Below, in pieces: positions 25,753-34,803 of a stretch of DNA of 64,000 bases. A program made the position numbers and the translations under genes. Location of the stretch: contig NZ_VCQT01000012.1 of the NCBI RefSeq assembly GCF_005938655.1, positions 118,415-182,414 of the forward strand, written 5' to 3'. A model generated the notes under the pieces. It saw nothing but the letters and a program-made list of their open reading frames with translations, searched no databases and was not told the DNA's origin. The DNA comes from Alloalcanivorax gelatiniphagus (GTDB lineage Bacteria > Pseudomonadota > Gammaproteobacteria > Pseudomonadales > Alcanivoracaceae). The number at the start of each line of letters is the position of its first letter. Within the stretch, counting starts at the first letter, position 1.

Positions 25753-26460
25753 ATGACAGAGCAAACCTTCAACTACTTCGATCTCCCCATCGGCGAGTCC
25801 CCGGAGCCGACGCCGGTGTCCGAGCAGCGGCGGGAGCTGGCGCGGGAGTTGCTGGCGATCAGCGAGCAGCTGGTGCGTTTGGACGCGGATGAGTCGGCGC
25901 TGGCCGATTACACCGCCCAGGCCCGGGCCCTGCGTGAGCAGCTGGAAAGCCACGGGCATCGCAGCATGCGCGATATTCTGGGTCGTCTGATCACCGGCCA
26001 GGGCAGCCGCCAGGACGCCCTGGACATGGCCGAGTTCGAGATCCTGTCCGGCCCGGCCAGCCCGCTGTCGCCGCCCATGACCCTGTGGCTGGACGGTGAC
26101 ACGGTGCGTGGCAGCGCCACCTTCGGGCGGGTGTTCATGGGTCCGCCGGGCAAGGTGCACGGCGGGGTGCTGGCCCTGGCCCTGGACATGCTTATGGCCA
26201 AGACCCAGGATTTCGTCACCGGCCTGGGCATGACCGGCACCCTCAATATTCGTTACCTGGCGCCCACGCCGCTGAATACGGAGATCCGTTTCGAGGCGCG
26301 GCTGAACCGGCTGGAAGGGCGTAAGCTGTTCGTCGAAGCCAAGGTGTTCGCCGGCGACACCCAGACCGTGGAAGCCACCGGCATCTGGGTTTCCGCCCGG
26401 GGTGATTACCGCCTGCGTGATCGTTTCGCGCACCTGGCACCGGCGGACCAGCCGGCCTGA
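25753..26460 (+). CDS. PaaI-family hotdog thioesterase, long form
   Basis: This 235-residue protein has a helical, glutamate-rich N-terminal extension (about residues 1-90) and a C-terminal hotdog domain. The domain shows FMGPPGKVHGGVLALALDML, the usual HGG-containing active site, and TLNIRYLAPTPLNTEIRF. Length and layout match actinobacterial and Pseudomonas-type thioesterase superfamily proteins rather than the short PaaI at 15512. It would hydrolyse acyl-CoAs; the substrate is unknown. It stands alone between the heptad array and a REP pair. Confidence 0.82.
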   Translation: MTEQTFNYFDLPIGESPEPTPVSEQRRELARELLAISEQLVRLDADESALADYTAQARALREQLESHGHRSMRDILGRLITGQGSRQDALDMAEFEILSGPASPLSPPMTLWLDGDTVRGSATFGRVFMGPPGKVHGGVLALALDMLMAKTQDFVTGLGMTGTLNIRYLAPTPLNTEIRFEARLNRLEGRKLFVEAKVFAGDTQTVEATGIWVSARGDYRLRDRFAHLAPADQPA

Positions 26461-26474
26461 TCGGGTCGCGGCGG

Positions 26475-26541
26475 ATCGCGGCTGAAGCCGCTCCTACAGG
26501 CCGGGCCGGCTGCTCCCTGTAGGAGCGGCTTCAGCCGCGAT
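26475..26541. repeat. REP pair 2
   Basis: A perfect 26-bp inverted pair lies at 26475-26500 and 26516-26541, the same unit as REP pair 1, between the thioesterase and NIF3-like genes. Confidence 0.9.
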
Positions 26542-26583
26542 AACCGCAGTCCCGAATACGCCACCCAACCGGAGACCGCCGCC

Positions 26584-26907
26584 ATGATTGTCTACAAGCT
26601 CTGCTTCTACGTACCGGAAGACCACGCCGAAGCGGTCAAGACCGCCGTCTTCGAGGCCGGCGCCGGCCGCATCGGCAACTACGACCGCTGCAGCTTCCAG
26701 GTGCGGGGCCAGGGCCAGTTCCGGCCCCTGGAAGGCAGCCATCCCCATCTGGGCGAACACGATAAGGTGGAGACCGTGGACGAGTTCCGCGTCGAGATGA
26801 TCTGCACCGACGACCACCTCAAGGCCGCCCTCAGCGCCCTGCGTCTTGCCCACCCCTATGAAGAGCCCGCCATTGATCTGTGGCGGCTTGAGGACTTGCC
26901 GGGCTGA
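26584..26907 (+). CDS. NIF3/YqfO-like small protein
   Basis: This 107-residue protein corresponds to the YqfO/CutA-like insert domain of NIF3 proteins, found alone in many gammaproteobacteria. It starts IVYKLCFYVPEDHAEAVKTA, then GRIGNYDRCSFQVRGQGQF, and ends with the ALRLAHPYEEPAIDLW pattern. The fold is a ferredoxin-like trimer of unknown function. It is flanked by two REP pairs, so it is probably its own transcription unit. Confidence 0.85.
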   Translation: MIVYKLCFYVPEDHAEAVKTAVFEAGAGRIGNYDRCSFQVRGQGQFRPLEGSHPHLGEHDKVETVDEFRVEMICTDDHLKAALSALRLAHPYEEPAIDLWRLEDLPG

Positions 26908-26917
26908 GTGCGGCTCT

Positions 26918-26983
26918 GGGGTATCGCGACTGAAGTCGCTCCTACAATCAATGCTGTAGGAGCGACTTCAGTCGCGATACCCC
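26918..26983. repeat. REP pair 3, variant with compensatory changes
   Basis: A 29-bp perfect inverted pair lies at 26918-26946 and 26955-26983. The core reads GCGACTGAAGTCGC instead of the usual GCGGCTGAAGCCGC. Both sides of the small internal stem have changed together, so pairing is kept. Confidence 0.9.
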
Positions 26984-27005
26984 ACATTGTAGATCCGGCG
27001 AACAA

Positions 27006-27572
27006 TCACATCGCGTCGTCCAGGGACGGCTTGCGCCGCAGCGGCTGGATGTCCTGGGTGCGCACCGGGAAGTCGGTGCCGCCGGCCCGGTCCTGAAAGT
27101 AGAACTTCAGGGTACGGCCGATGGTGGGGAAGGCCAGCTCGTCCCAGGGGATCTGGTCCTCGGTGAACAGGGCCGCGTCGGCGCTTTCGTCGCCCACGCC
27201 GTAGTCGCCGTTGACCATCTCGCTGAGGAAGAACATGTAGACCTGGTTGATGTGCGGCAGGTTGAACACCGTGTACAGGTCGCCGATGGCGACCGTGGCG
27301 CAGGCTTCTTCCCAGGTTTCCCGGGCGGCCCCTTCCTGCAGGGTCTCGCCGTTCTCCATATAGCCGGCGGGCAGGGTCCAGTAGCCGATGCGCGGTTCGA
27401 TGGCCCTTTTGCAGAGCAGAATACGGCCTTCCCAGACCGGGATGGCGCCGACCACGATCTTGGGGTTCTGATAGTGGATGGTGCCGCACTGATCGCACCA
27501 GTAGCGGGGACGGTTGTCGCCCTCGGGAACGGAAAACAGGATTTCATTGCCACAATGACTGCAGTATTTCAT
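27006..27572 (-). CDS. Nudix hydrolase with N-terminal zinc ribbon
   Basis: This 188-residue protein begins with a zinc ribbon (CSHCGN at residues 4-9, then CDQCG) followed by a Nudix domain. The Nudix box is [20 protein letters not shown], with Ala where the last Gly is usual. The layout resembles NudC/NADH-pyrophosphatase-like proteins, which act on nucleotide diphosphate derivatives. It is divergent from the CoA pyrophosphatase gene with a gap of about 165 bases. The exact substrate is not known. Confidence 0.87.
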   Translation of the reverse strand: MKYCSHCGNEILFSVPEGDNRPRYWCDQCGTIHYQNPKIVVGAIPVWEGRILLCKRAIEPRIGYWTLPAGYMENGETLQEGAARETWEEACATVAIGDLYTVFNLPHINQVYMFFLSEMVNGDYGVGDESADAALFTEDQIPWDELAFPTIGRTLKFYFQDRAGGTDFPVRTQDIQPLRRKPSLDDAM

Positions 27573-27737
27573 CGATAGGCTCGGCGGCTCCGGGTCGGCG
27601 AACGGCCAGACTACTGGCTCCGCGAGCCGGCGGCAATCTCATGTGGAGGTCGTTGGTGGCGCCAGGTTCGGCTTGCCCGACGGGCGACCTCTGTTCAAAC
27701 TGTTGTTTGAAAGCGGTGTTGAATCAACCTCGGGAGC

Positions 27738-28325
27738 GTGGAAGTGTTGGACCTGTTGCGGCAGCGGATGGCGGCCTACCCCTATAACGACCTGCCGGTG
27801 GTACTGCCGGAGGCGGCCGTGCTGATGCCGTTCGTGGACCAGCCGGAACCGGAACTGATCCTGACGGTGCGCGCCCAGGGCCTGTCCACCCATGCCGGCC
27901 AGGTGGCGTTCCCCGGGGGCAAGCGCGACCCGGAGGACCTGGATCTGAGGGCCACCGCCCTGCGCGAGAGCCTGGAGGAGGTGGGCCTGCCGGACGACCA
28001 GGTGGAAGTGGTGGGCAATCTGTCGCCGGTGCCGTCCCGGTTCGGCATCAAGGTGACCCCGTTCGTGGGGCTGGTGCGCCCGGGGGTGTCGCTGGTGCCG
28101 GAGCCCGGCGAGATCGAGAGCATCTTCCATGTGCCGCTGAACTTTTTCCTGGACCAGCCGCCGCAGCTGTCGGCGCCGGTGGAGTTCTACGGGCGCCGGC
28201 TGCGCATGCCCAGCTACCATTACGAGGGCAAGCATATCTGGGGTCTGACCGCGTTCATGATCCTGGACCTGATCAACCATGTGTACGACGCCGATGTGCG
28301 TTTCGACCTGACGGGTGAACGATGA
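27738..28325 (+). CDS. CoA pyrophosphatase (Nudix)
   Basis: This is a 195-residue Nudix hydrolase of the CoA pyrophosphatase group, which cuts CoA into 3',5'-ADP and phosphopantetheine. The CoA-specific motif precedes the Nudix box: [20 protein letters not shown], then the RESLEEVGL core of the Nudix helix. The start is the GTG at 27738. The stop overlaps the ATG of the gamma carbonic anhydrase by 4 bases, so a small operon with the next two genes is likely. Confidence 0.88.
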   Translation: MEVLDLLRQRMAAYPYNDLPVVLPEAAVLMPFVDQPEPELILTVRAQGLSTHAGQVAFPGGKRDPEDLDLRATALRESLEEVGLPDDQVEVVGNLSPVPSRFGIKVTPFVGLVRPGVSLVPEPGEIESIFHVPLNFFLDQPPQLSAPVEFYGRRLRMPSYHYEGKHIWGLTAFMILDLINHVYDADVRFDLTGER

Positions 28326-28858
28326 TCTATAAATTGGGAGATCGGCGCGTGGAGCTGCGCGGCGAAGGACAGTGGGTCGCCCCCAATGCCACCGTGATTG
28401 GCTCGGTGGTGCTGGGCGAGAACGTGAGTGTCTGGTTCGGCGCGGTGATCCGTGGCGACAACGACCTGATCGAAATCGGCGACAACTCCAATGTTCAGGA
28501 AAACTCCGTGCTGCATGTGGACCCGGGCGTGCCGATGAAAATTGGCAAGGGGGTCACCATCGGCCACAAGGTCATGCTGCACGGTTGCACCATTGGTGAT
28601 AACACCCTGATCGGCATTAATGCCGTGGTGCTCAACAAGGCCAGGATCGGCAACAACTGCATCATCGGCGCCCACGCCCTGGTGCCCGAGGGCATGGAGA
28701 TCCCCGACAATTCCCTGGTGATGGGTGCCCCGGCCAAGGTGGTCAAGGAGATTTCCGACGGCCACAAGGCCATCCTCACCATGAGCAGCCAGCATTACGC
28801 CGCCCATGCCCGCCATTTCGAGGAGCATCTGGAGATCGATGAGCGTTTCCAGGACTGA
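28322..28858 (+). CDS. Gamma carbonic anhydrase family protein (YrdA-like)
   Basis: This 178-residue left-handed beta-helix trimer has hexapeptide repeats such as [20 protein letters not shown] and [20 protein letters not shown]. The three zinc-binding histidine positions are seen in VLHVDPG and GHKVMLHG. Proteins of this group often lack strong carbonic anhydrase activity. It starts inside the stop of the CoA pyrophosphatase, and its last 20 bases overlap the DUF1289 gene. Confidence 0.88.
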   Translation: MIYKLGDRRVELRGEGQWVAPNATVIGSVVLGENVSVWFGAVIRGDNDLIEIGDNSNVQENSVLHVDPGVPMKIGKGVTIGHKVMLHGCTIGDNTLIGINAVVLNKARIGNNCIIGAHALVPEGMEIPDNSLVMGAPAKVVKEISDGHKAILTMSSQHYAAHARHFEEHLEIDERFQD

Positions 28859-29060
28859 ACCCCGGGTGGTGTCCCCGTGCGTATCGATCTGCGCGCTGGA
28901 CGGTGACGACGTGTGCGTGGGCTGTTTCCGCACCGGCCGCGAGATCAGCTATTGGGGCCGGCTGCCGGCGGATTGGCAGCGGGAAGTGCTGGCGCGCAGC
29001 CAGCGGCGCATGGCGGGCGAGGAGGCCCCCTGCGTGATGGAGGAAGTCACCCTTTCCTGA
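28839..29060 (+). CDS. DUF1289 small cysteine protein
   Basis: This 73-residue protein has the DUF1289 pattern [11 protein letters not shown] followed by [12 protein letters not shown], four cysteines likely binding a metal, and a C-terminal helix. The ATG at 28839 lies within the end of the carbonic anhydrase gene (20-base overlap), which fits translational coupling. Function is unknown; homologues occur beside the gamma carbonic anhydrase genes of related bacteria. Confidence 0.8.
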   Translation: MSVSRTEPRVVSPCVSICALDGDDVCVGCFRTGREISYWGRLPADWQREVLARSQRRMAGEEAPCVMEEVTLS

Positions 29061-29083
29061 GCAATGGTCATGAGAGCGCGCCG

Positions 29084-30079
29084 ATGAAATCCCCCCTTAA
29101 CCTGCCCAGCCTGAAGAAGAGCGACGGTAACGAGCACGGCAGCGCGGCCCCGCAGGTGCCGCGCCGGCCCCGGGTGGGGCTGGCGCTGGGCAGCGGCTCG
29201 GCCCGGGGCTGGGCGCACATCGGCATTATCCAGGGCCTGGAGGAACTGGGCGTGGACATCGATGTGGTGGCCGGCACCTCCATCGGCGCCCTGGTGGGTG
29301 GCGCCTATGTCAGCGGCGCGCTGGCGGAGTTCAGCGACTGGGTCAAGACCCTCACCACCCGGGATGTGTTCGGCCTGATGGACTTCACCTTCTCCGGCGG
29401 CGTGGTGAAGGGCGAAAAGCTGTTCGGCTTCTTCGAGGAGATGCACAGCAACCCGGACATCGAGCAGCTCGACAAGCGTTTCGTTACCGTGGCCACGGAC
29501 ATGAAAAGCGGCCGGGAAGTGTGGATCAGCAAGGGCCCGGTGCTGGATGCCGCCCGCGCCTCCTGCGCCCTGCCGGGCCTGTTCTCGCCGTTCCAGCACC
29601 AGACCCGCTGGATGCTCGACGGTGGTCTGGTGAATCCGGTGCCGGTGTCCGCCGCCCGCGCCTTTGGCGCCGACGTGGTGATCGCGGTGAACCTGAATGC
29701 CCAGTTGGTGGGGGCCCATCTGAGCCGCCAGCGGCCCCCGGACGATGAGCATCAGAGCGAGGAAGACCGCAGCCTGTGGCAGAAGATGGCCGGCTATTTC
29801 ACCACCGGGGAAGGGCAGAGCCCGGGCTTCTTCGATGTGGTGGCTTCCAGCGTCAATATCATGCAGGACCGTATCACCCGGTCCCGGATGGCCGGTGACC
29901 CGCCGGAGATCACCCTGATTCCGCTGCTGGAGGACTTCGCCCTGATGGACTTCCACCGCGCCGGCGAGGCCATCGACGAGGGCCGGCGGCTGGTGGATCG
30001 CCACGAGGGCGATATTCGTGCCTGGATCGGTTCACCCCACGCGGTGGTGGACACCACCGCCGACCGCGACGACGGCTAG
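29084..30079 (+). CDS. Patatin-like phospholipase (RssA-type)
   Basis: This 331-residue serine hydrolase has a patatin domain. The oxyanion loop is LALGSGSARGWAHIG, the nucleophile elbow is VAGTSIGALVG, and the catalytic aspartate is in LDGGLVNPVPV. An N-terminal 25-residue polar extension precedes the domain. The ATG at 29084 is chosen because conserved sequence begins soon after; an upstream frame is open but without similarity. It is likely a membrane-associated lipid esterase. Its 3' end overlaps the convergent CorC-type gene by 4 bases. Confidence 0.88.
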   Translation: MKSPLNLPSLKKSDGNEHGSAAPQVPRRPRVGLALGSGSARGWAHIGIIQGLEELGVDIDVVAGTSIGALVGGAYVSGALAEFSDWVKTLTTRDVFGLMDFTFSGGVVKGEKLFGFFEEMHSNPDIEQLDKRFVTVATDMKSGREVWISKGPVLDAARASCALPGLFSPFQHQTRWMLDGGLVNPVPVSAARAFGADVVIAVNLNAQLVGAHLSRQRPPDDEHQSEEDRSLWQKMAGYFTTGEGQSPGFFDVVASSVNIMQDRITRSRMAGDPPEITLIPLLEDFALMDFHRAGEAIDEGRRLVDRHEGDIRAWIGSPHAVVDTTADRDDG

Positions 30080-31335
30080 GTCGACGCCCGCCGCATCCGC
30101 GCGGTTTTCACCATATTGTCCTTCACCTGCACGATCTCGATCAGATAGTCGCCGATGCGGATCGAAATATTGGCGTCGGGGATGTCTTCCAGATGTTCCA
30201 GGATCAGCCCGTTGAGGGTACGCGGGCCGCCGGTGGGCAGCTCCCACTCCAGGGACCGGTTGATGTCGCGCAGGTGGGTGGCGCCGTCGATCACGAAGCT
30301 GCCGTCCTCCTGGGGATGGATGTCCTGGCTGCTGGCGGCCAGATCGGTGGTGAACTCGCCGACAATCTCCTCGAGAATATCCTCCAGGGTCACCAGGCCC
30401 AGCACGTCGCCGTATTCGTCCACCACGATGCCGATGCGCCGCTTGGCGTTCTGGAAGTTGATCAGCTGGCGGTTCAGGGAGGTGCCTTCCGGCACGAAAT
30501 ACGGCTCCACCGTGTACTGCATCAGTTCCGCCTTGTTGATGTCTTCCTTGAGCAGCAGGCGGCTGAGCTTGCGCAGGTGCAGGGTGCCGAGCATGTTGTT
30601 CGGGTCGCCCCGGTAGACCGGCAGACGGGTGTGCTGGCTGGCGCGCAGGGTGGACATGATCTCGTCCATATCATCATCGATGTCCACGCCCACCATCTCG
30701 TTGCGCGGGATCATGATGTCCTCCACCGTGACGCTTTCCAGGTCGAGGATATTGAGCAGCATCTTCTGGTGTTTTTCCGGAATCAGGCCGCCGGCCTCGT
30801 TGACCACGGTGCGCAGTTCCTCCGGGCTGAGATGGTCGTCCTCGCCCTGGCCGGCGGGTGCGCCGGCCAGGCGCAGGAAGAACATGCTGACCCCGTTGAC
30901 CAGCCACACCAGTGGTGCCAGCAGCACCTGCAGCGGCTTGAGCACCACACTGGCGGGAAAGGCGATGCGCTCCGGCTTCATGGCGGCGTAGGTCTTCGGC
31001 GTGATCTCGGCGAACACCAGCATCACCAGAGTGATCACCACCGGCGCCACCGCCGCGCCGGAATCCCCCAGCCAGCGGATCGCCAGGATCGCCGCCACCG
31101 TGGCGGTGAAGTTGTTGACGAAATTATTGCCAATCAGAATCACCGACAGCAGCCGGTCGGTGCGGCGCAACAGTTCCTCCACCCGCCGGGCGGCGCGGTG
31201 GCCTTGCCGGGCCAGATGGCGCAGTCGGTAGCGGTTGATCGCCACCATGCCGGTTTCACTGCTGGAGAAGAACGCGGAGGCGAGAATCAGGATGACCAGG
31301 GCGGTGATCAGCCACCCGTCGGAGAAACTGTCCAA
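30076..31335 (-). CDS. HlyC/CorC-family protein (CNNM-CBS transporter)
   Basis: This 419-residue inner-membrane protein has an N-terminal DUF21/CNNM domain of about four helices (residues 8-150), starting with ILILASAFFSSSETGMVAINR. Two CBS domains follow (about 205-330, with VEDIMIPRNEMVGVD and RRIGIVVDEYGDVLGLVTL), then a C-terminal CorC/HlyC domain with VIDGATHLRDIN. Family members are linked to Mg2+/Co2+ export. It lies next to ypjD and ffh in the same order as in Pseudomonas-type genomes. Confidence 0.9.
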   Translation of the reverse strand: MDSFSDGWLITALVILILASAFFSSSETGMVAINRYRLRHLARQGHRAARRVEELLRRTDRLLSVILIGNNFVNNFTATVAAILAIRWLGDSGAAVAPVVITLVMLVFAEITPKTYAAMKPERIAFPASVVLKPLQVLLAPLVWLVNGVSMFFLRLAGAPAGQGEDDHLSPEELRTVVNEAGGLIPEKHQKMLLNILDLESVTVEDIMIPRNEMVGVDIDDDMDEIMSTLRASQHTRLPVYRGDPNNMLGTLHLRKLSRLLLKEDINKAELMQYTVEPYFVPEGTSLNRQLINFQNAKRRIGIVVDEYGDVLGLVTLEDILEEIVGEFTTDLAASSQDIHPQEDGSFVIDGATHLRDINRSLEWELPTGGPRTLNGLILEHLEDIPDANISIRIGDYLIEIVQVKDNMVKTARMRRAST

Positions 31336-31424
31336 GAGGGAGTCGTTTGGTTGCTTATTGGACGGCCATTGTTTGGTCGGGGCGCGGGGCTGTCAAGCGG
31401 CCATGCCGTTGGTGACGGCGCCGG

Positions 31425-32225
31425 TCACGGCCGTCTCAGGATGACCTCCAGCACCAGCTGGGAGCCGAAGAAGGCCACCAGCAGCACCGCGAAACCGGTC
31501 AGGGTGAAGCGGATCGCGGTAAGGCCGCGCCAGCCCTTGAGGTGGCGGCCGGCCAGCAGCACCGCGAAGATCACCCAGGACGCCAGGGTCAGCACGGTCT
31601 TGTGCACCAGGTGCTGGGCGAACAGATCGTCCACGTAAAAAAAGCCGAACAGAATCGCCACGGTGAGCAGCGCCTCGCCCAGCCAGATGGTGTCGAACAG
31701 CATCGACTCCATGATCTGGATCGGCGGGAACACGCGCATCACGCCACGGATATGGCCGTCCTTCAGCTGGCGGTGCTGGATCAGCAGCAGAATCGCCTGG
31801 CAGGCGGAGATCACCAGCACCGAATAGGCCAGGATCGACAGCAGCACATGCAGGCCGATGCCATGTTCCATGGGGCGCACATAGCCAGTGTGTATCCACA
31901 GGCTGGCCGGCACGATCACCGCCGAGAACGGGAACACCAGGGCGCCGATCCATTGGAACGGGCGGTACAGGCTGGATACCACCACCATGCCGGTGACCGC
32001 CGCCGCCATGCACGAAGCCACCGGCAGCAGGCCCAGCATCAGACCCTGGTCGGTGACCAGCAGGAAGTACAGCGATACCGCGTGGGCCACCACCGCCACC
32101 GTGGCGGGCGCCAGCAAGCGCAGGCGCGAGGGGGCCGTCTGGCTGCCAAACTGCCGGTAAACCAGCAATGCGGCCAGAGCATAGAAAAGAGTAGCGATCA
32201 GGCCAAAGGCCACGGCAGGGTTCAT
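31425..32225 (-). CDS. CcsA/YpjD-family inner-membrane protein
   Basis: This 266-residue protein has eight hydrophobic helices and the cytochrome c assembly (CcsA) fold, with conserved histidines such as MEHGIGLHVLLSILAYS and HLVHKTVLTLASW. The start at 32225 (MNPAVAFG) gives a proper first helix; the frame runs 23 codons further without support. YpjD proteins are regularly divergent from ffh, as here, and are probably related to haem or c-type cytochrome handling, but their precise role is not established. Confidence 0.88.
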   Translation of the reverse strand: MNPAVAFGLIATLFYALAALLVYRQFGSQTAPSRLRLLAPATVAVVAHAVSLYFLLVTDQGLMLGLLPVASCMAAAVTGMVVVSSLYRPFQWIGALVFPFSAVIVPASLWIHTGYVRPMEHGIGLHVLLSILAYSVLVISACQAILLLIQHRQLKDGHIRGVMRVFPPIQIMESMLFDTIWLGEALLTVAILFGFFYVDDLFAQHLVHKTVLTLASWVIFAVLLAGRHLKGWRGLTAIRFTLTGFAVLLVAFFGSQLVLEVILRRP

Positions 32226-32292
32226 AGGTGGTGATTTCTCCGCGAAAGCCGCCGAAGTCTGGCATAGGTGGGGAACCATTTGAAGCGCCGCC

Positions 32293-32322
32293 ATGACGGC
32301 CGGGGGGTGGGTGCCCTATAAT
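32293..32322 (+). promoter_or_regulatory. Sigma-70 promoter of ffh
   Basis: ATGACG (32293-32298) and a perfect TATAAT (32317-32322) with an 18-base spacer lie about 70 bases upstream of the ffh start. Confidence 0.55.
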
Positions 32323-32390
32323 CGGCCCCCTGTCGCGCCGCGCCGTGCAATCCGGCCCGCGGGCGCCCGCAATTCTGGAGGTCGATGATC

Positions 32391-33845
32391 ATGTTCGAGA
32401 ATCTCACGGACCGTCTCGGTCAGTCGCTGAAGAGCCTGGCCGGTCAGGGGCAACTCACCGAGGACAACATCCGCGATACCCTGCGCGAGGTTCGCAAGGC
32501 ACTGCTGGAGGCCGACGTGGCCCTGCCGGTGGTCAAGGAATTCGTCGAGCAGGTCAAGGAAAAGGCCCTGGGCCAGGAAGTGCTGAAGAGCCTCAACCCG
32601 GGCCAGGCGTTCGTCAAGATCGTCAACGACGAGCTGATCCACACCATGGGCGACGAGAACGACGCCCTCAATCTGGCCGTCAAGCCGCCGGCCATCATCC
32701 TGATGGCGGGTCTGCAGGGGGCCGGTAAAACCACCTCCGTGGCCAAGCTCGCCCGTTTCCTGCAGGAGCGTGAGAAGAAAAAGGTGATGGTGGTGTCCGC
32801 CGACGTTTACCGTCCGGCCGCCATCGATCAGCTGGAAACCCTGGCCGGTGAGGTCAAGGCGGAGTTCTTCCCGTCGCGCAGCGACCAGGACCCGGTGGAG
32901 ATCGCCAACGGCGCCCTGCAGGCGGCGCGCAACAAATACATGGACGTGCTGATCGTCGATACCGCCGGCCGGCTGCACGTCGATGAAGACATGATGGCCG
33001 AGATCAAGCGTCTCAACAGCGCCATCAACCCCACCGAAACCCTGTTCGTGGTCGACGCCATGACCGGCCAGGACGCCGCCAACACGGCCCGCGCCTTCAA
33101 CGAGGCGCTGCCGCTCACCGGCGTGATCCTGACCAAGGCCGACGGCGACTCCCGGGGCGGCGCCGCCCTGTCCGTGCGCCACCTCACCGGCAAGCCGATC
33201 AAGTTCATCGGCATGGGCGAGAAAACCGACGCTCTGGAGCCGTTCTACCCGGACCGGATCGCCAGCCGGATTCTCGGCATGGGCGACGTGCTGTCCCTGG
33301 TGGAGCAGGCCGAGCGCACCATCGACAAGAAGAAAGCGGACAAAATCGCCAAGAAGTTCAAGAAAGGCAAGGCGATGGACTTCGAGGACCTCAAGGACCA
33401 GTTCCAGCAGATGCGGAACATGGGCGGCCTCGGCAGTCTGCTCGACAAACTGCCCGGCATGGGCGGCATGATGCAGGCCGCCCAGGACCCGGCGGCGATG
33501 AAGCAAATGAAGCACATGGAAGCGCTGATCGACTCCATGACGCCCAAGGAACGCCGTAACCCGGACCTGATCAAGGGCTCCCGCAAGAAGCGTATCTGCA
33601 GCGGCGCCGGCCTGGAGGTGCAGGATCTCAACCGCCTCATGAAGCAGCAGAAAATGATGGCGAAGATGATGAAGAAGATGCGCACCAAGGGCGGCATGAA
33701 AAACATGATGCGCGGCATGGAAGGCATGATGGGCGGCGGTGGCTCCGGCGGTGCCGGTGGCGGCGGCATGCCCCCCGGTGGCGGTGGTCTGCCGCCCATG
33801 GGCGGCGGCGGAGGTGGCCTGCCTCCCATGGGCGGGGGCCGCTAA
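32391..33845 (+). CDS. ffh: Signal recognition particle protein
   Basis: Ffh binds 4.5S RNA and signal peptides and delivers ribosomes to FtsY. It has 484 residues. The N domain starts MFENLTDRLGQSLKSL; the G domain has GLQGAGKTTSVAKLA (G1), DTAGRLHVDEDM (G3) and TKADGDSRGG (G4). The M domain has the RNA-binding RKKRICSGAGLEVQDLNRL and methionine-rich helices. The tail is longer than in E. coli (453 residues) and ends in a Gly/Met/Pro-rich stretch of repeated GGG and PPMGG. ATG 32391 is preferred to 32385 because of spacing from the GGAGG site. Confidence 0.96.
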   Translation: MFENLTDRLGQSLKSLAGQGQLTEDNIRDTLREVRKALLEADVALPVVKEFVEQVKEKALGQEVLKSLNPGQAFVKIVNDELIHTMGDENDALNLAVKPPAIILMAGLQGAGKTTSVAKLARFLQEREKKKVMVVSADVYRPAAIDQLETLAGEVKAEFFPSRSDQDPVEIANGALQAARNKYMDVLIVDTAGRLHVDEDMMAEIKRLNSAINPTETLFVVDAMTGQDAANTARAFNEALPLTGVILTKADGDSRGGAALSVRHLTGKPIKFIGMGEKTDALEPFYPDRIASRILGMGDVLSLVEQAERTIDKKKADKIAKKFKKGKAMDFEDLKDQFQQMRNMGGLGSLLDKLPGMGGMMQAAQDPAAMKQMKHMEALIDSMTPKERRNPDLIKGSRKKRICSGAGLEVQDLNRLMKQQKMMAKMMKKMRTKGGMKNMMRGMEGMMGGGGSGGAGGGGMPPGGGGLPPMGGGGGGLPPMGGGR

Positions 33846-33858
33846 CCGCCGGCGGGAC

Positions 33859-33887
33859 TTTATCTCGCTCCCTGAACGGCGTACAAT
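33859..33887 (+). promoter_or_regulatory. Candidate promoter for rpsP-rimM-trmD-rplS
   Basis: TACAAT (33882-33887) is preceded at 17 bases by a weak TTTATC. It lies in the 164-base gap between ffh and rpsP, a usual place for the ribosomal operon promoter. Confidence 0.4.
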
Positions 33888-34009
33888 CTGCGCCCTTCGC
33901 GATCCCCGGACCCGATTCCGGTGGATTTTCAAGCGGATACGATGGCCGGCGCCTCGCCAACCAGGCGGGCACCGGTCGGGAAACCGGATTGAAATCAAGG
34001 TAGATAACT

Positions 34010-34270
34010 ATGGTAGTGCTTCGTCTTGCCCGTGGTGGCTCCAAAAAACGCCCCTTCTATCGCATTGTCGCCGCCAACAGCCGCGACGCCCGTGATGGCC
34101 GCTTCATCGACAACCTGGGTTTCTTCAACCCCATCGCCCGTGGCGGTGAAATCCGTCTGAAGCTGGACGTCGAGGCGGTGGACGCTTGGGTTGCCAAGGG
34201 TGCCCAGGCTTCTGATCGCGTCAAGGCGCTGGTCAAGGAAGCCCGCCGGGAAGCCCAGCAGAGCGCCTGA
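34010..34270 (+). CDS. rpsP: 30S ribosomal protein S16
   Basis: S16 is 86 residues here and starts with the conserved [19 protein letters not shown], followed by [19 protein letters not shown]. It is needed for 30S assembly. It is the first gene of the rpsP-rimM-trmD-rplS operon, with only 2 bases before rimM. Confidence 0.98.
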   Translation: MVVLRLARGGSKKRPFYRIVAANSRDARDGRFIDNLGFFNPIARGGEIRLKLDVEAVDAWVAKGAQASDRVKALVKEARREAQQSA

Positions 34271-34272
34271 TC

Positions 34273-34803
34273 ATGCTGACACCCGATGAGGTGTTGGTGG
34301 TGGGCCGCATTGTGTCGGTCCACGGCGTGAAAGGGTGGGTGAAGGTCTATTCCTACACCGACCCCATCGAGAACATCTTTGATTACCAGCCCTGGTATCT
34401 GTTCGACGACGGCGCCTGGCGAGAGGTCAAGCTCGGTGGCCGCCGCCGTCAGGGCAAGGGGCTGGTGGCCGGCCTGGACGGGTACGACGACCGTGAACAG
34501 GCCCGCCGCGAACTGGTGGGGCGGGAAATCGCCGTGCCCCGTTCGCAACTGCCGGAGTCCGGCGACGACGAGTATTACTGGCGGGACCTGATCGGTCTGC
34601 GCGTGAAACTCGACGACGGCCGGGACCTGGGCCGGGTGCACAGCCTGATGGAAACCGGCGCCAACGATGTATTGGTGGTGCGCGGCGACGGGGACAGCCT
34701 GGACCGACAGGAACGGCTGCTGCCCTGGACCCCCGGTCAGGTGGTGCGCGACGTGGACCTGGATGCCGGCGAACTGCGTGTGGACTGGGACCCGGAGTTC
34801 TAG
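34273..34803 (+). CDS. rimM: 16S rRNA processing protein RimM
   Basis: RimM binds S19 and helps mature the 30S head. The 176 residues contain the N-terminal RimM beta-barrel ([20 protein letters not shown]) and the C-terminal PRC barrel ([20 protein letters not shown], then ANDVLVVRG). The stop shares a base with the trmD start (34803), consistent with coupling. Confidence 0.96.
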   Translation: MLTPDEVLVVGRIVSVHGVKGWVKVYSYTDPIENIFDYQPWYLFDDGAWREVKLGGRRRQGKGLVAGLDGYDDREQARRELVGREIAVPRSQLPESGDDEYYWRDLIGLRVKLDDGRDLGRVHSLMETGANDVLVVRGDGDSLDRQERLLPWTPGQVVRDVDLDAGELRVDWDPEF

